From: Aliiroseovarius pelagivivens
Lineage (GTDB): Bacteria > Pseudomonadota > Alphaproteobacteria > Rhodobacterales > Rhodobacteraceae
NCBI RefSeq assembly: GCF_900302485.1
Contig: NZ_OMOI01000001.1
Span: forward strand, 1,798,001-1,862,000
Direction of reading: 5' to 3'
DNA length: 64,000 bases
Position numbers and translations under genes: made by a program. This document shows positions 52,435 through 61,098 of this stretch, one piece after another. The stretch's first letter is position 1, and every line of letters begins with the position of its first letter. Under the pieces are notes generated by a model. The model did no database searches, had not been told where the DNA came from, and saw nothing but the letters and a program-made list of their open reading frames with translations.

Positions 52435-52869
52435 TTAGTAGCCCATAATCATGTTTTTCAGCGCATCCGCCTGCTGCGAGAGCTCTTCCAAACGCGCTTT
52501 GACCACATCGCCAATCGAGACAAGCCCGACCATCTCGTCGCCTTCCATCACCGGCATGTGGCGAAAGCGGCCCTCGGTCATGGTCTGCAACACCTGAATG
52601 GCGCGGTCGCCCGGCGCACAGGTGATCAGCTTCTCGGTCATCAGATCATCCACCGGCTGATCCAGACAGCCCGTGCCGACCTTGCCAAGCTCGGAAACGA
52701 TATCGCGCTCTGACAGAATGCCTGCCGGATGCACACCATCATTTGACACAATGACAGCGCCGATTTTCTTATCAGACAAAAGCTGTGCCGCATCTGCCAC
52801 CTTGCTGCCCGGCTTGACCGTTGCAACGCCCTCGAGGTCTTTGTCTTTGAGGATCTGGTGAATGAGCAT
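52435..52869 (-). CDS. CBS-domain pair protein
   Basis: 144 residues made of two CBS domains (about 5-65, VATVKPGSKVADAAQLLSDKKIGAVIV; about 75-135, CAPGDRAIQVLQTMTEGRFRHMPVMEGDEMVGLVSIGDVV). Such free-standing pairs bind adenosyl nucleotides or NAD and modulate partners. No partner gene is adjacent. Confidence 0.88.
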   Translation of the reverse strand: MLIHQILKDKDLEGVATVKPGSKVADAAQLLSDKKIGAVIVSNDGVHPAGILSERDIVSELGKVGTGCLDQPVDDLMTEKLITCAPGDRAIQVLQTMTEGRFRHMPVMEGDEMVGLVSIGDVVKARLEELSQQADALKNMIMGY

Positions 52870-52961
52870 AGGCGCCCTCCTGTCTGTATGTATTGTATTT
52901 TTCTGTCCCCAGCGTCACCCCTTGCGCAACAAAATGTCAAGAGCTCTTTGCACCTGCAGCG

Positions 52962-53858
52962 TCATCTGCCCACCATTCCTTCAAGCCGGGCAACTTCGTC
53001 CCGAATCCCACACAACAGCTCTTCGCCCACCCGCGCGAAACGTTCCATGCGCGCATCGCCCTCGTGGCGCACCAGATAAAAGGAACGTCTGATCGACAAT
53101 TCATCCGTCAAAACCCGCTTCAGTTCCGGTGCTGACGGCAAAATGAAATCATGCGTCACCCCCACACCGCCGCCCTGCTTCACAAGACCCAACTGAACCG
53201 AGACAAGGTTCGAGGCCAGCGCGGTTTTCTCAACACCCAGATCCTCGAGAAAATCCAATTCAGGATAGGAAATCATGTCTTGAATATACCCCACCACGGG
53301 ATGGTTGCGCAGGTCGGCCAAACACTCCAAAGGCGCAGCCTGCTCTAGATACTCATGCGACGCCGCAAGATGCAGATTGTAATCCGTGATCTTTTGAACT
53401 GTGATCCGTCCAGTCTGCGGAGGCGAAACCGTAATCGCCATATCCGCCTCGCGCTTAGACAGGTTGATCACACGCGGAAGCGCCACAATCTGCAACTCCA
53501 GCTCAGGATGATCGCGCTGAATCGCGGCGCAGACCTGCGGCAGAATGAAACTTGCCACCCCATCGGTGGCCCCGATCCGCACTTGCCCGGACAACTGGCC
53601 AGACTGCCCTGCCAGCTCGTCCACGCCTGACATTACCGCCTGCTCGGCCCGTTCAGCATGGGACAACAGGCGCAGCCCCGCATCGGTCAACGCATAACCT
53701 TGCGGAGATTTCGTGAATAGCGACAACCCAAGATCCGCCTCCAACTTGGACACCCGCCGCCCCACGGTCGCCGCATCGCGTTTCAACACACGTCCAGCGC
53801 GCGACAGGCTTTCCCCGCGCGCCACCGCCAAAAACACTTTCAGATCATCCCAGTCCAA
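52962..53858 (-). CDS. LysR family transcriptional regulator
   Basis: 298 residues. N-terminal winged helix (MDWDDLKVFLAVARGESLSRAGRVLKRDAATVGRRVSKLEADLGLSLF) and a periplasmic-binding-like effector domain (LSGQVRIGATDGVASFILPQV onward). Divergent from mmsA with a perfect 18-base dyad between them, so it most likely controls mmsA and itself in response to a valine or inositol-related metabolite (inference). Confidence 0.9.
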   Translation of the reverse strand: MDWDDLKVFLAVARGESLSRAGRVLKRDAATVGRRVSKLEADLGLSLFTKSPQGYALTDAGLRLLSHAERAEQAVMSGVDELAGQSGQLSGQVRIGATDGVASFILPQVCAAIQRDHPELELQIVALPRVINLSKREADMAITVSPPQTGRITVQKITDYNLHLAASHEYLEQAAPLECLADLRNHPVVGYIQDMISYPELDFLEDLGVEKTALASNLVSVQLGLVKQGGGVGVTHDFILPSAPELKRVLTDELSIRRSFYLVRHEGDARMERFARVGEELLCGIRDEVARLEGMVGR

Positions 53859-53953
53859 ACCCGATCCTCATTTTCTTGCCAGAAATATCCTGGGGTGAAT
53901 GCGCACCGCGCAGAGGGGCAAAGCCCCTTCCACCTATCCCGGGCATACCGGCA

Positions 53954-53971
53954 TTTTGCAATAATGCAAAA
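53954..53971. promoter_or_regulatory. 18-bp dyad between LysR regulator and mmsA
   Basis: TTTTGCA-ATAA-TGCAAAA, a perfect 7-bp inverted repeat around 4 bases. It contains T-N11-A spacing as expected for LysR-type sites and lies 75 bases before mmsA and 96 bases before the regulator start. Confidence 0.7.
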
Positions 53972-54045
53972 CCCTTTTGAAAAACTACCCCTTTTCCCGG
54001 CAATTCTGCAAGACTATCCTGCGCCTGAAAATTGGGAGATTTACC

Positions 54046-55545
54046 ATGCAGAAACTTGGACACTGGATCAACGGCCAGATGGTCGATGGAACGTCAGGCC
54101 GCTTTGCCGACGTCTACAACCCCGCCACTGGCGAAGTGCAGGCACAGGTTGCCCTGGCCACCAAAGCCGAGCTGGACGACGCCGTCGCCAAAGCCGCCGA
54201 AGCCCAGAAAGCTTGGGGTGCCACCAACCCGCAGAAACGCGGCCGCGTAATGATGGCTCTGGTTGGCCTTCTGAACCGTGACATGGACAAACTGGCCGAA
54301 GCCCTGTCGCGCGAGCATGGTAAAACCATCCCCGACGCAAAAGGCGACGTACAACGCGGTCTGGAAGTGATCGAATACTGCATCGGTGCTGCCCAGATGA
54401 TGAAGGGCGAGTTCACGGATTCGGCTGGTCCCGGCATCGACATGTACTCGATGCGCCAGCCGCTGGGCGTTGTGGCCTCGATCACGCCATTCAACTTCCC
54501 CGCCATGATCCCTCTGTGGGGCATGGGTCCGGCCTTGGCCGCTGGTAACGCGATGATCCTGAAACCGTCCGAGCGTGACCCCTCGGTTCCGCTGATGCTG
54601 GCTGAGCTGTGCAAAGAAGCTGGCTTGCCCGATGGCGTGCTGCAGGTTGTAAACGGCGACAAAGACTCGGTTGACGCCATTCTGGACAACGAAACCGTGC
54701 AGGGCGTGGCCTTCGTTGGCTCGACCCCGATCGCGCACTACATCTACTCGCGCGCAACCGCCAACGGCAAACGCGCACAGTGCTTCGGTGGTGCGAAAAA
54801 CCACATGATCATCATGCCCGACGCAGACATCGAGCAAGCCGCTGACGCGCTGATCGGTGCTGGTTTCGGCGCTGCTGGCGAACGTTGCATGGCGATCTCG
54901 GTTGCTGTTCCGGTAGGCAATGAAACCGCAGACAAGCTGCGTGACGCTCTGGTCCCGCGCATCGAGAAGCTGAAAGTGGCCCCATACACCGACGGTGATG
55001 ATGTCGACTACGGCCCCGTTGTGACCGCTGCCGCCAAAGAAAACATCCTGCGCCTGATCAATTCGGGTGTTGAACAGGGTGCTGATCTGGTTGTCGACAG
55101 CCGTGACTTCAAACTGCAAGGCTATGAAGACGGCTTCTTTGTTGGCCCGCACCTGTTTGACAACGTCACAACCGACATGGACATCTACAAGCAGGAAATC
55201 TTTGGCCCTGTTCTGTCGATGGTCCGCGCCGAGAACTATGAAGAGGCAATCGGCCACGCCATGGATCACGAATACGGCAACGGCACCGCGATCTTCACCC
55301 GCGATGGTGACACCGCGCGTGACTTCGCCAACCGGATCAACATCGGCATGGTCGGCATCAACGTTCCGATCCCGGTTCCGCTGGCCTATCACACCTTTGG
55401 CGGCTGGAAAAAGTCGGGCTTCGGCGATCTGAACCAGCACGGTCCGGACGCGTTCAAGTTCTACACACGCACCAAGACCGTGACCCAGCGCTGGCCGTCG
55501 GGCATCAAAGAAGGTGGCGAGTTCAACTTCAAAGCCATGGACTAA
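54046..55545 (+). CDS. mmsA: CoA-acylating methylmalonate-semialdehyde dehydrogenase
   Basis: 499 residues from ATG 54046 (GGGAG upstream); homologues begin at this methionine. Aldehyde dehydrogenase fold with catalytic Cys in GAAGERCMAIS and the MmsA-typical GGAKNHMIIMPDAD. Converts methylmalonate semialdehyde to propionyl-CoA in valine catabolism (also malonate semialdehyde in inositol catabolism). Valine genes lie 1.4 kb downstream, supporting mmsA over iolA. Confidence 0.95.
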   Translation: MQKLGHWINGQMVDGTSGRFADVYNPATGEVQAQVALATKAELDDAVAKAAEAQKAWGATNPQKRGRVMMALVGLLNRDMDKLAEALSREHGKTIPDAKGDVQRGLEVIEYCIGAAQMMKGEFTDSAGPGIDMYSMRQPLGVVASITPFNFPAMIPLWGMGPALAAGNAMILKPSERDPSVPLMLAELCKEAGLPDGVLQVVNGDKDSVDAILDNETVQGVAFVGSTPIAHYIYSRATANGKRAQCFGGAKNHMIIMPDADIEQAADALIGAGFGAAGERCMAISVAVPVGNETADKLRDALVPRIEKLKVAPYTDGDDVDYGPVVTAAAKENILRLINSGVEQGADLVVDSRDFKLQGYEDGFFVGPHLFDNVTTDMDIYKQEIFGPVLSMVRAENYEEAIGHAMDHEYGNGTAIFTRDGDTARDFANRINIGMVGINVPIPVPLAYHTFGGWKKSGFGDLNQHGPDAFKFYTRTKTVTQRWPSGIKEGGEFNFKAMD

Positions 55546-55567
55546 AACCACTACGGTTTAAACGAAA

Positions 55568-55595
55568 CGCCCCGGCCATCCGCCGGGGCGCTTTG
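55568..55595 (+). terminator. Intrinsic terminator after mmsA
   Basis: Stem CGCCCCGG / CCGGGGCG with CCATCCG loop, then CTTTGCGTTT. It lies 22 bases after the mmsA stop. Confidence 0.75.
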
Positions 55596-55676
55596 CGTTT
55601 GGGGGTCCTGCCCGCTTGTTCATCCGACATTCTCTTGCCAAAGTAGACCTGCGCGACGCAGACAGGAGGACAAGCC

Positions 55677-56810
55677 ATGGCCCGACAAGCCCCGACATTC
55701 TCGATTGGGATCGAGGAAGAATACCTTCTGGTCGACCGCGACAGTCTTGCCCTGCGCGAAGCCCCCGACGAAATGATGGAGGCCTGCCGCGCAGAGTTGG
55801 AAGGCCAGGTCAGCCCCGAGTATCTGCAATGTCAGATCGAGATTGGCACCCGCGTCTGTGCCAACGTGACCGAGGCCCGCGATGACCTGAAACGTCTGCG
55901 CGCCAGCGTTGCCAAACACGCCAAGGACTATGGCTTGGCCCCGATTGCGGCCTCGTGCCATCCGTTTGCCAGCTGGAAAGACCAGCATCACGTCAATAAA
56001 GACCGATACAACGATCTACGCCGCGATCTGGCGGGCGTTGTGCGTCGAATGCTGATCTGCGGGATGCATGTGCATGTGGGGATCCCCGATCCCGACACCC
56101 GGATCGACCTTGTGAATCAGCTGTCCTATTTTCTGCCGCACCTTCTGGCCATGTCCGCCAGCTCACCTTTCTGGCAGGGCGAGGATACGGGGCTGGCGTC
56201 TTACCGGCTGACCGTCTTTGACAACCTTCCCCGCACCGGCCTGCCCCCGCAGCTTGGCAGCTGGTCGGAATATGAACGCTCGGTTCAGGCGCTTGTGGAT
56301 ATCGGCGTGATCGAGGACAGCTCGAAAATCTGGTGGGATCTGCGCCCGTCTGCCCGCTTCCCTACGATCGAGGCACGGATTTGCGATGTTCAGCCCCGGC
56401 TGGAAGACACCTTGTCTCTGGCCGCTTTGATCCAATGCCTGACCCGGATGCTGTGGCGTCTGAAAGCACGGAACCAGCGCTGGCGGCAGTATGACAACTT
56501 CCTGATCGGTGAAAATCGCTGGCGCGCGCAGCGCTACGGCGTATCCGGTGGGCTGATTGACTTTGGTCTGGGCGAGATCGTGGGCTTTGATGCCCTTATG
56601 GACGAGATGATCGAGCTGATCGCCGAGGATGCACAATTTCTGGGGTGTGAAGCAGAAGTCGAACGCGCCCGCTTGATCTTGTCAAACGGCACACCCGCTG
56701 ACCGGCAACGCGCTGTGTATCAAGACAGTATTCAGGCCGAAAAACCGAAAGAAGAAGCTTTACGCGATGTGGTCCGCCATCTGGTCAACTCTTTCCATGA
56801 CGGACTGTGA
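55677..56810 (+). CDS. Carboxylate-amine ligase, YbdK type (glutamate-cysteine ligase family 2)
   Basis: 377 residues. GCS2 fold: [21 protein letters not shown] at the N-terminus, [11 protein letters not shown] and [29 protein letters not shown]. YbdK enzymes have weak glutamate-cysteine ligase activity; the physiological substrate is unclear. AGGAGGA precedes the ATG. It has its own transcription unit between mmsA and the acyl-CoA dehydrogenase. Confidence 0.9.
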   Translation: MARQAPTFSIGIEEEYLLVDRDSLALREAPDEMMEACRAELEGQVSPEYLQCQIEIGTRVCANVTEARDDLKRLRASVAKHAKDYGLAPIAASCHPFASWKDQHHVNKDRYNDLRRDLAGVVRRMLICGMHVHVGIPDPDTRIDLVNQLSYFLPHLLAMSASSPFWQGEDTGLASYRLTVFDNLPRTGLPPQLGSWSEYERSVQALVDIGVIEDSSKIWWDLRPSARFPTIEARICDVQPRLEDTLSLAALIQCLTRMLWRLKARNQRWRQYDNFLIGENRWRAQRYGVSGGLIDFGLGEIVGFDALMDEMIELIAEDAQFLGCEAEVERARLILSNGTPADRQRAVYQDSIQAEKPKEEALRDVVRHLVNSFHDGL

Positions 56811-56951
56811 AGCACCGTATTTCTACGTGGTTTTTCGATGGTTTAGACCCAGTTAATTCCAAGAATGCGGTGGAACAGTCATGGGGCTTGAAAAACTCCT
56901 GTAAGGATTGCGCCATAATGTGAGCCGCAAACACGTGGACGGGAGAGATAA

Positions 56952-58103
56952 ATGGATTTCGCGCTTTCCGAGGAACAGACCCTCATTTTCGATATGGCCA
57001 AAAGCTTTGGGGAAGAAAACATCGCCCCCAACTCCGAGAAATGGGAGGCCGAAGAAACCATCCCGAAAGAGCTGTGGCCGCAACTGGCCGAGCTGGGTTT
57101 CGGCGGCATCTATGTATCCGAAGAATACGGCGGTTCGGGCCTGTCGCGTCTTGACGCCACGCTGATCTTCGAAGCGCTGGCCATGGCCGACCCGGCCATT
57201 GGGTCTTTCCTGTCGATCCACAACATGTGCGGCGGCATGATCGACAAGTTCGGTAAGGAAGAAGACAAGCAGAAATGGCTCCCGGCACTCTGCTCGATGG
57301 AGAAAGTCTTCTCGTACTGCTTGACCGAACCCGGTTCGGGATCGGACGCAGCCGCGCTGAAAACCCGCGCCGAAAAGACCGACGAAGGCTATGTGTTGAA
57401 CGGCAACAAGGCGTTCATCTCGGGTGGCAACTATTCCGACGTTTACGTCACCATGTGCCGCACCGGCGAAGATGGCCCCAAGGGCATCTCGACCGTGGTT
57501 GTCGAAGCCGGCACGCCGGGTCTGAGCTTTGGTGCAAATGAGCGCAAAATGGGATGGAAGGCACAGCCGACCTCTCAGGTGCAGTTCGATGATTGCACCA
57601 TTCCTCACGAAAATCTGCTGGGCGAAGAAAGCAAAGGCTTTGTCTATGCCATGGCCGGTTTGGACGGCGGACGTCTGAACATCTCGGCTGGTGCGCTGGG
57701 TGGTGCACAAAAGGCGCTGGATCTGACCCTGCAATACATGGGCGAACGCAAGGCCTTCGGCAAAACCATTGACCAGTTCCAGGCGCTGCAATTCCGTCTG
57801 GCCGAGTATGAAACCAAGCTGCAAGCCGCACGTACCTTCCTGCGCCAAGCCGCATGGAAGTTGGACAATGGCGCGCATGATGCGTCGAAATTCTGCGCCA
57901 TGGCCAAGCTGATGGTCACGGATGTTTCCTTTGAGGTCGCCAATGGCTGCCTGCAACTGCATGGCGGTTATGGCTATCTGTCCGACTATGGCATCGAGAA
58001 GATCGTGCGTGACCTGCGCGTACACCAGATCCTTGAAGGCACGAACGAGATCATGCGCCTGATCGTCGGTCGTCAGCTTCTGGCCGAGCGCGACCGCGGC
58101 TAA
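56952..58103 (+). CDS. Acyl-CoA dehydrogenase, probable isobutyryl-CoA dehydrogenase
   Basis: 383 residues, acyl-CoA dehydrogenase fold. FAD region YCLTEPGSGSDAAALKT and FISGGNYSDVYV; catalytic glutamate in HQILEGTNEIMRLIVGRQL. GGGAGA precedes the ATG. It overlaps the next gene by 1 base. Together with the hydrolase and mmsB it gives the isobutyryl-CoA to methylmalonate-semialdehyde section of valine degradation, so isobutyryl-CoA is the likely substrate. Confidence 0.88.
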   Translation: MDFALSEEQTLIFDMAKSFGEENIAPNSEKWEAEETIPKELWPQLAELGFGGIYVSEEYGGSGLSRLDATLIFEALAMADPAIGSFLSIHNMCGGMIDKFGKEEDKQKWLPALCSMEKVFSYCLTEPGSGSDAAALKTRAEKTDEGYVLNGNKAFISGGNYSDVYVTMCRTGEDGPKGISTVVVEAGTPGLSFGANERKMGWKAQPTSQVQFDDCTIPHENLLGEESKGFVYAMAGLDGGRLNISAGALGGAQKALDLTLQYMGERKAFGKTIDQFQALQFRLAEYETKLQAARTFLRQAAWKLDNGAHDASKFCAMAKLMVTDVSFEVANGCLQLHGGYGYLSDYGIEKIVRDLRVHQILEGTNEIMRLIVGRQLLAERDRG

Positions 58104-59131
58104 TGTCGGATATCTCGATCCGAAAAGAAGGCAAAGCTGGGCGGATCACTTTGACCCGCCCAGAGGCCCTGAATGCACTTAGCTATGACATGTGTCTGGC
58201 CATCGACGCAGCCCTGATCAAATGGGCCGATGATGACGACGTTGCGCTGATCCTGATCGACGCCGAGGGCGACCGCGCCTTCTGTGCCGGTGGTGACATC
58301 CGCGAGATTTACGAGATCGGCCTGTCGGGCGATCACACCCGTGCGCAGGAATTCTGGCGCGACGAATATCGTATGAACGCGCGCTTGTTCGAATTCCCGA
58401 AACCCGTGGTCAGCTTCATGCAGGGCTTCACCATGGGTGGTGGCGTTGGCGTGGGCTGTCACGGCTCACACCGGATCATGGCGCGTTCGTCACGTATGGC
58501 GATGCCGGAATGCGGGATCGGGCTGGTGCCGGATGTGGGCGGGTCGATGATCTTGGCCCATGCGCCGGGACGGTTGGGTGAGTATATCGGCATGACCGGT
58601 GCACGCCTTGCGCCGGGCGATGCCATCCATGCCGGCTTTGCTGATTACGTGATCCGTCAGGCCGAATGGGACGCGCTGAAGGCGGATTTGATCCGCACCG
58701 GTGACCCAAGCCACATCGACGAGGCCGCGATCCCACCGATCCCCGGCAACCTGTCGGCCATGCAGCCGATGATCGACGCCCATTTCGGCGGCGGCAGCTT
58801 GGGCGAAATCGTTGCCTCTCTGCGCGCCGAAGACAGCCAGTTTGCCGAAAACACGCTAGAGCTTCTGGGCCGGAACTCGCCCTTGTCGATGGCCTGCACG
58901 GTCGAGATGCTGCACCGTATGTCGGACACTCGTGACGTGCGGACCACGCTCGAACTGGAATACCGCTTCGTCTATCGTGCGCTGGAACATTCCGATCTGG
59001 TAGAAGGCATTCGTGCCGCCGTGATCGACAAAGATCGTAACCCAAACTGGGAATACGACATGGAAAACCTGCCGCAAGAGGCAGTCGAACATATGCTTGC
59101 CCCTTTGGGCGACAAGAAACTGACATTCTAG
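58103..59131 (+). CDS. 3-hydroxyisobutyryl-CoA hydrolase (enoyl-CoA hydratase fold)
   Basis: 342 residues, crotonase fold of HIBCH length. RPEALNALSYDMCLAIDAALIKW, the oxyanion-hole segment FCAGGDIREIYE and GFTMGGGVGVGCHGSHRIMARSSRMAMPECGIGLVPDVGGS, where the two acidic residues E/D of HIBCH are retained. Releases 3-hydroxyisobutyrate from its CoA ester. Start overlaps the preceding stop by one base (TAATG). Confidence 0.9.
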   Translation: MSDISIRKEGKAGRITLTRPEALNALSYDMCLAIDAALIKWADDDDVALILIDAEGDRAFCAGGDIREIYEIGLSGDHTRAQEFWRDEYRMNARLFEFPKPVVSFMQGFTMGGGVGVGCHGSHRIMARSSRMAMPECGIGLVPDVGGSMILAHAPGRLGEYIGMTGARLAPGDAIHAGFADYVIRQAEWDALKADLIRTGDPSHIDEAAIPPIPGNLSAMQPMIDAHFGGGSLGEIVASLRAEDSQFAENTLELLGRNSPLSMACTVEMLHRMSDTRDVRTTLELEYRFVYRALEHSDLVEGIRAAVIDKDRNPNWEYDMENLPQEAVEHMLAPLGDKKLTF

Positions 59132-59141
59132 GGAGAACCTC

Positions 59142-60014
59142 ATGAAAATCGGATTTATCGGACTGGGCAACATGGGTGGCCCAATGGCTGCAAACTTGGC
59201 CAAGGCCGGTCACGAGGTCACCGGGTTTGACATGGCTCCGGTCGAGATCGAAGGCGTGGCGTTGGCGGCATCGGGTGCAGAAGCGGCTGCTGGCAAAGAC
59301 GTGGTTGTGACCATGCTTCCCAACGGCCAAATCCTGCGTGCTGTTGCCAATGAAATCGTACCCGCGATGGACAAAGGCGCGGCTTTCGTCGATTGCTCGA
59401 CTGTAGACGTGGAAAGCGCACGCGCTGTGGCTGAACAAGCCGTAGCGGCCGGCCTTCTGCCCGTAGACGCCCCCGTGTCGGGTGGCGTTGGCGGTGCATC
59501 GGGTGGCACGCTGACCTTCATGGCTGGCGGTTCGGCCGAGGCGTTTGCCAAGGTCGATCCCCTATTCGACATCATGGGTCAGAAAGCCGTGCATTGCGGC
59601 GACAGCGGTGCAGGTCAGGCCGCCAAGATCTGCAACAACATGATCCTTGGCATCACCATGATCGGCACCTGCGAAGCCTTCGCGCTGGCCGACAAGCTGG
59701 GTCTTGATCGTCAAAAGATGTTTGACGTTGTGTCGACTTCGTCGGGCTATAGCTGGACGATGAATGCCTATTGTCCCGCCCCGGGTGTTGGCCCGGCGTC
59801 GCCTGCCGACAATGACTATCAGCCGGGCTTTGCTGCTGAGTTGATGCTGAAAGATCTGCGTCTGAGCCAGCAAGCGGCCGAAGCAGCAGATGCGGACACG
59901 CCGATGGGTCAAGCGGCCACCGACCTTTACACGCAGTTCGTCGAAAACGAAGACGGTCTGGGCATGGATTTCTCGGCCATGTTGCCGCGCTTTGAAAAAC
60001 GCGGTCGCAGCTAA
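59142..60014 (+). CDS. mmsB: 3-hydroxyisobutyrate dehydrogenase
   Basis: 290 residues. NAD-binding GFIGLGNMGGPMAANLAKAGHEV, the DAPVSGGVGGASGGTL substrate motif and the catalytic lysine in GAGQAAKICNNMILG. Oxidises 3-hydroxyisobutyrate to methylmalonate semialdehyde, the substrate of MmsA. 10 bases after the hydrolase gene, third gene of the valine operon. Confidence 0.95.
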   Translation: MKIGFIGLGNMGGPMAANLAKAGHEVTGFDMAPVEIEGVALAASGAEAAAGKDVVVTMLPNGQILRAVANEIVPAMDKGAAFVDCSTVDVESARAVAEQAVAAGLLPVDAPVSGGVGGASGGTLTFMAGGSAEAFAKVDPLFDIMGQKAVHCGDSGAGQAAKICNNMILGITMIGTCEAFALADKLGLDRQKMFDVVSTSSGYSWTMNAYCPAPGVGPASPADNDYQPGFAAELMLKDLRLSQQAAEAADADTPMGQAATDLYTQFVENEDGLGMDFSAMLPRFEKRGRS

Positions 60015-60039
60015 GGCGCGTTCGGTTTAGCCTAAACAC

Positions 60040-60699
60040 ATGAGCTGGACCGAACACACAGATCAAATCGCCGGGCTGGACGCTCCAGCCCGCGCACTTT
60101 TGGACACGCTTGCCCCGATGGATGTGGCAGATGGGGCTGTATTGTTTTGCCCCGGAGAGGCCGTGAAAGGCTATGTCGTCATGCTGTCTGGGCAGGTCGA
60201 TGTGAACCTGATCGGCCCCAATGGGCGCGATATTCTGCTCTATCGCGTGGCACCGGGCCAAAGCTGCATCCAGTCGACGCTGGGGCTGCTGGGCGGAGAC
60301 GCCTATACTGCTGAAGCCACCGCCGAAACCCCTGCCCGTCTGGTCCTGATCCCGCGCGACGTGTTCTTCGCACTTCTGGACAGTTCGCCCGGCTTTCGGC
60401 GACTGGTCTTTGGTGCCTTTGCCGAGCGCATGCAGTCGATGATGCAGCTGATCGAGAACGTCTCGTTCATGAGTGTCGAGGCCCGTCTGGCCGCCCTTAT
60501 TCTGGACCGCTGTGGGCCAGATGGGTGTTTACACATGACACAGGCCGAGATGGCTACAGCGATCGGCACCGCACGCGAGGTGATCTCGCGCCGGTTGGAC
60601 AAGATGGCACATGCGGGTTCTGTTGCACATGAACGCGGTGTCGTAAGGGTTATGGATCGCAAAGCGCTAAACAGAATCGTCAACGGGACAGCTTTTTAA
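60040..60699 (+). CDS. Crp/Fnr family transcriptional regulator
   Basis: 219 residues. Cyclic-nucleotide-type beta roll (about 15-115), dimer helix and C-terminal winged helix (MTQAEMATAIGTAREVISRRLDKMAHAG). The N-terminal Cys cluster of Fnr is absent; single cysteines at 37 and 76 could be redox-active. The ligand is unknown. It lies directly before a DUF2892 gene with a CRP-like dyad between them, so it probably activates that gene. Confidence 0.9.
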   Translation: MSWTEHTDQIAGLDAPARALLDTLAPMDVADGAVLFCPGEAVKGYVVMLSGQVDVNLIGPNGRDILLYRVAPGQSCIQSTLGLLGGDAYTAEATAETPARLVLIPRDVFFALLDSSPGFRRLVFGAFAERMQSMMQLIENVSFMSVEARLAALILDRCGPDGCLHMTQAEMATAIGTAREVISRRLDKMAHAGSVAHERGVVRVMDRKALNRIVNGTAF

Positions 60700-60706
60700 C
60701 CATCCT

Positions 60707-60723
60707 ATGTGACCACGTCACAT
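60707..60723. promoter_or_regulatory. CRP/FNR-like dyad between the regulator and the DUF2892 gene
   Basis: ATGTGAC-CAC-GTCACAT, a perfect 7-bp inverted repeat. It contains TGTGA-N5-TCACA, one base shorter in the spacer than the E. coli CRP site. A -10-like GCTAAC near 60743-60748 would put the dyad centre near -40, the position of a class II activator. Confidence 0.65.
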
Positions 60724-60777
60724 GCCTTTCCCCGAAAGCCTTGCTAACAAGGTGTCAGACAAGGAAAGGAGTTCATC

Positions 60778-60981
60778 ATGCTCAAACATAACGAAGGCAA
60801 TCTGGATCGCATCCTGCGCGTAGTCGCGGGGCTCGCCCTGCTGGGGTGGTATTTCTTCGCTGGCGGCCCGATCTGGGCGCTGATCGGTATTGTACCGTTG
60901 GCAACTGGCGCGCTGGGATCCTGCCCGGTGTATTCGATCTTCGGGATCAACACCTGCAAGCTTAAAAACAAAGCTCAATAA
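60778..60981 (+). CDS. DUF2892 (YgaP-like) inner-membrane protein
   Basis: 67 residues: NEGNLDRILRVVAGLALLGWYFFAGGPIWALIGIVPLATGALGSCPVYSIFGINTC. Two transmembrane helices and the DUF2892 GSCPxYxxxGxxTC ending, with two cysteines. The same module is the membrane part of rhodanese YgaP and is often linked to sulfur or persulfide handling. AAGGAAAGGAG lies just before the ATG. Probably under control of the Crp/Fnr protein upstream. Confidence 0.88.
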   Translation: MLKHNEGNLDRILRVVAGLALLGWYFFAGGPIWALIGIVPLATGALGSCPVYSIFGINTCKLKNKAQ

Positions 60982-61031
60982 ATTCGCAACTTTTGGGTGC
61001 TAAACCCAGTTGCGTAGCGAGTGAAACAGTA

Positions 61032-61059
61032 AACGCCGGGCCCCTAGGAGCCCGGCGTT
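61032..61059. terminator. Terminator between DUF2892 gene and dctM
   Basis: Stem AACGCCGGGC / GCCCGGCGTT with 8-base loop between convergent genes. T-rich flanks on both strands. Confidence 0.75.
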
Positions 61060-61098
61060 GTGTTGTTACGAGGGGGCCGCGTTCACGGCCCACCCGGT

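Noticed and set aside
54094..55551. 485-codon frame antisense to mmsA
   Set aside because: mmsA is certain; the antisense frame is a codon-bias artefact.
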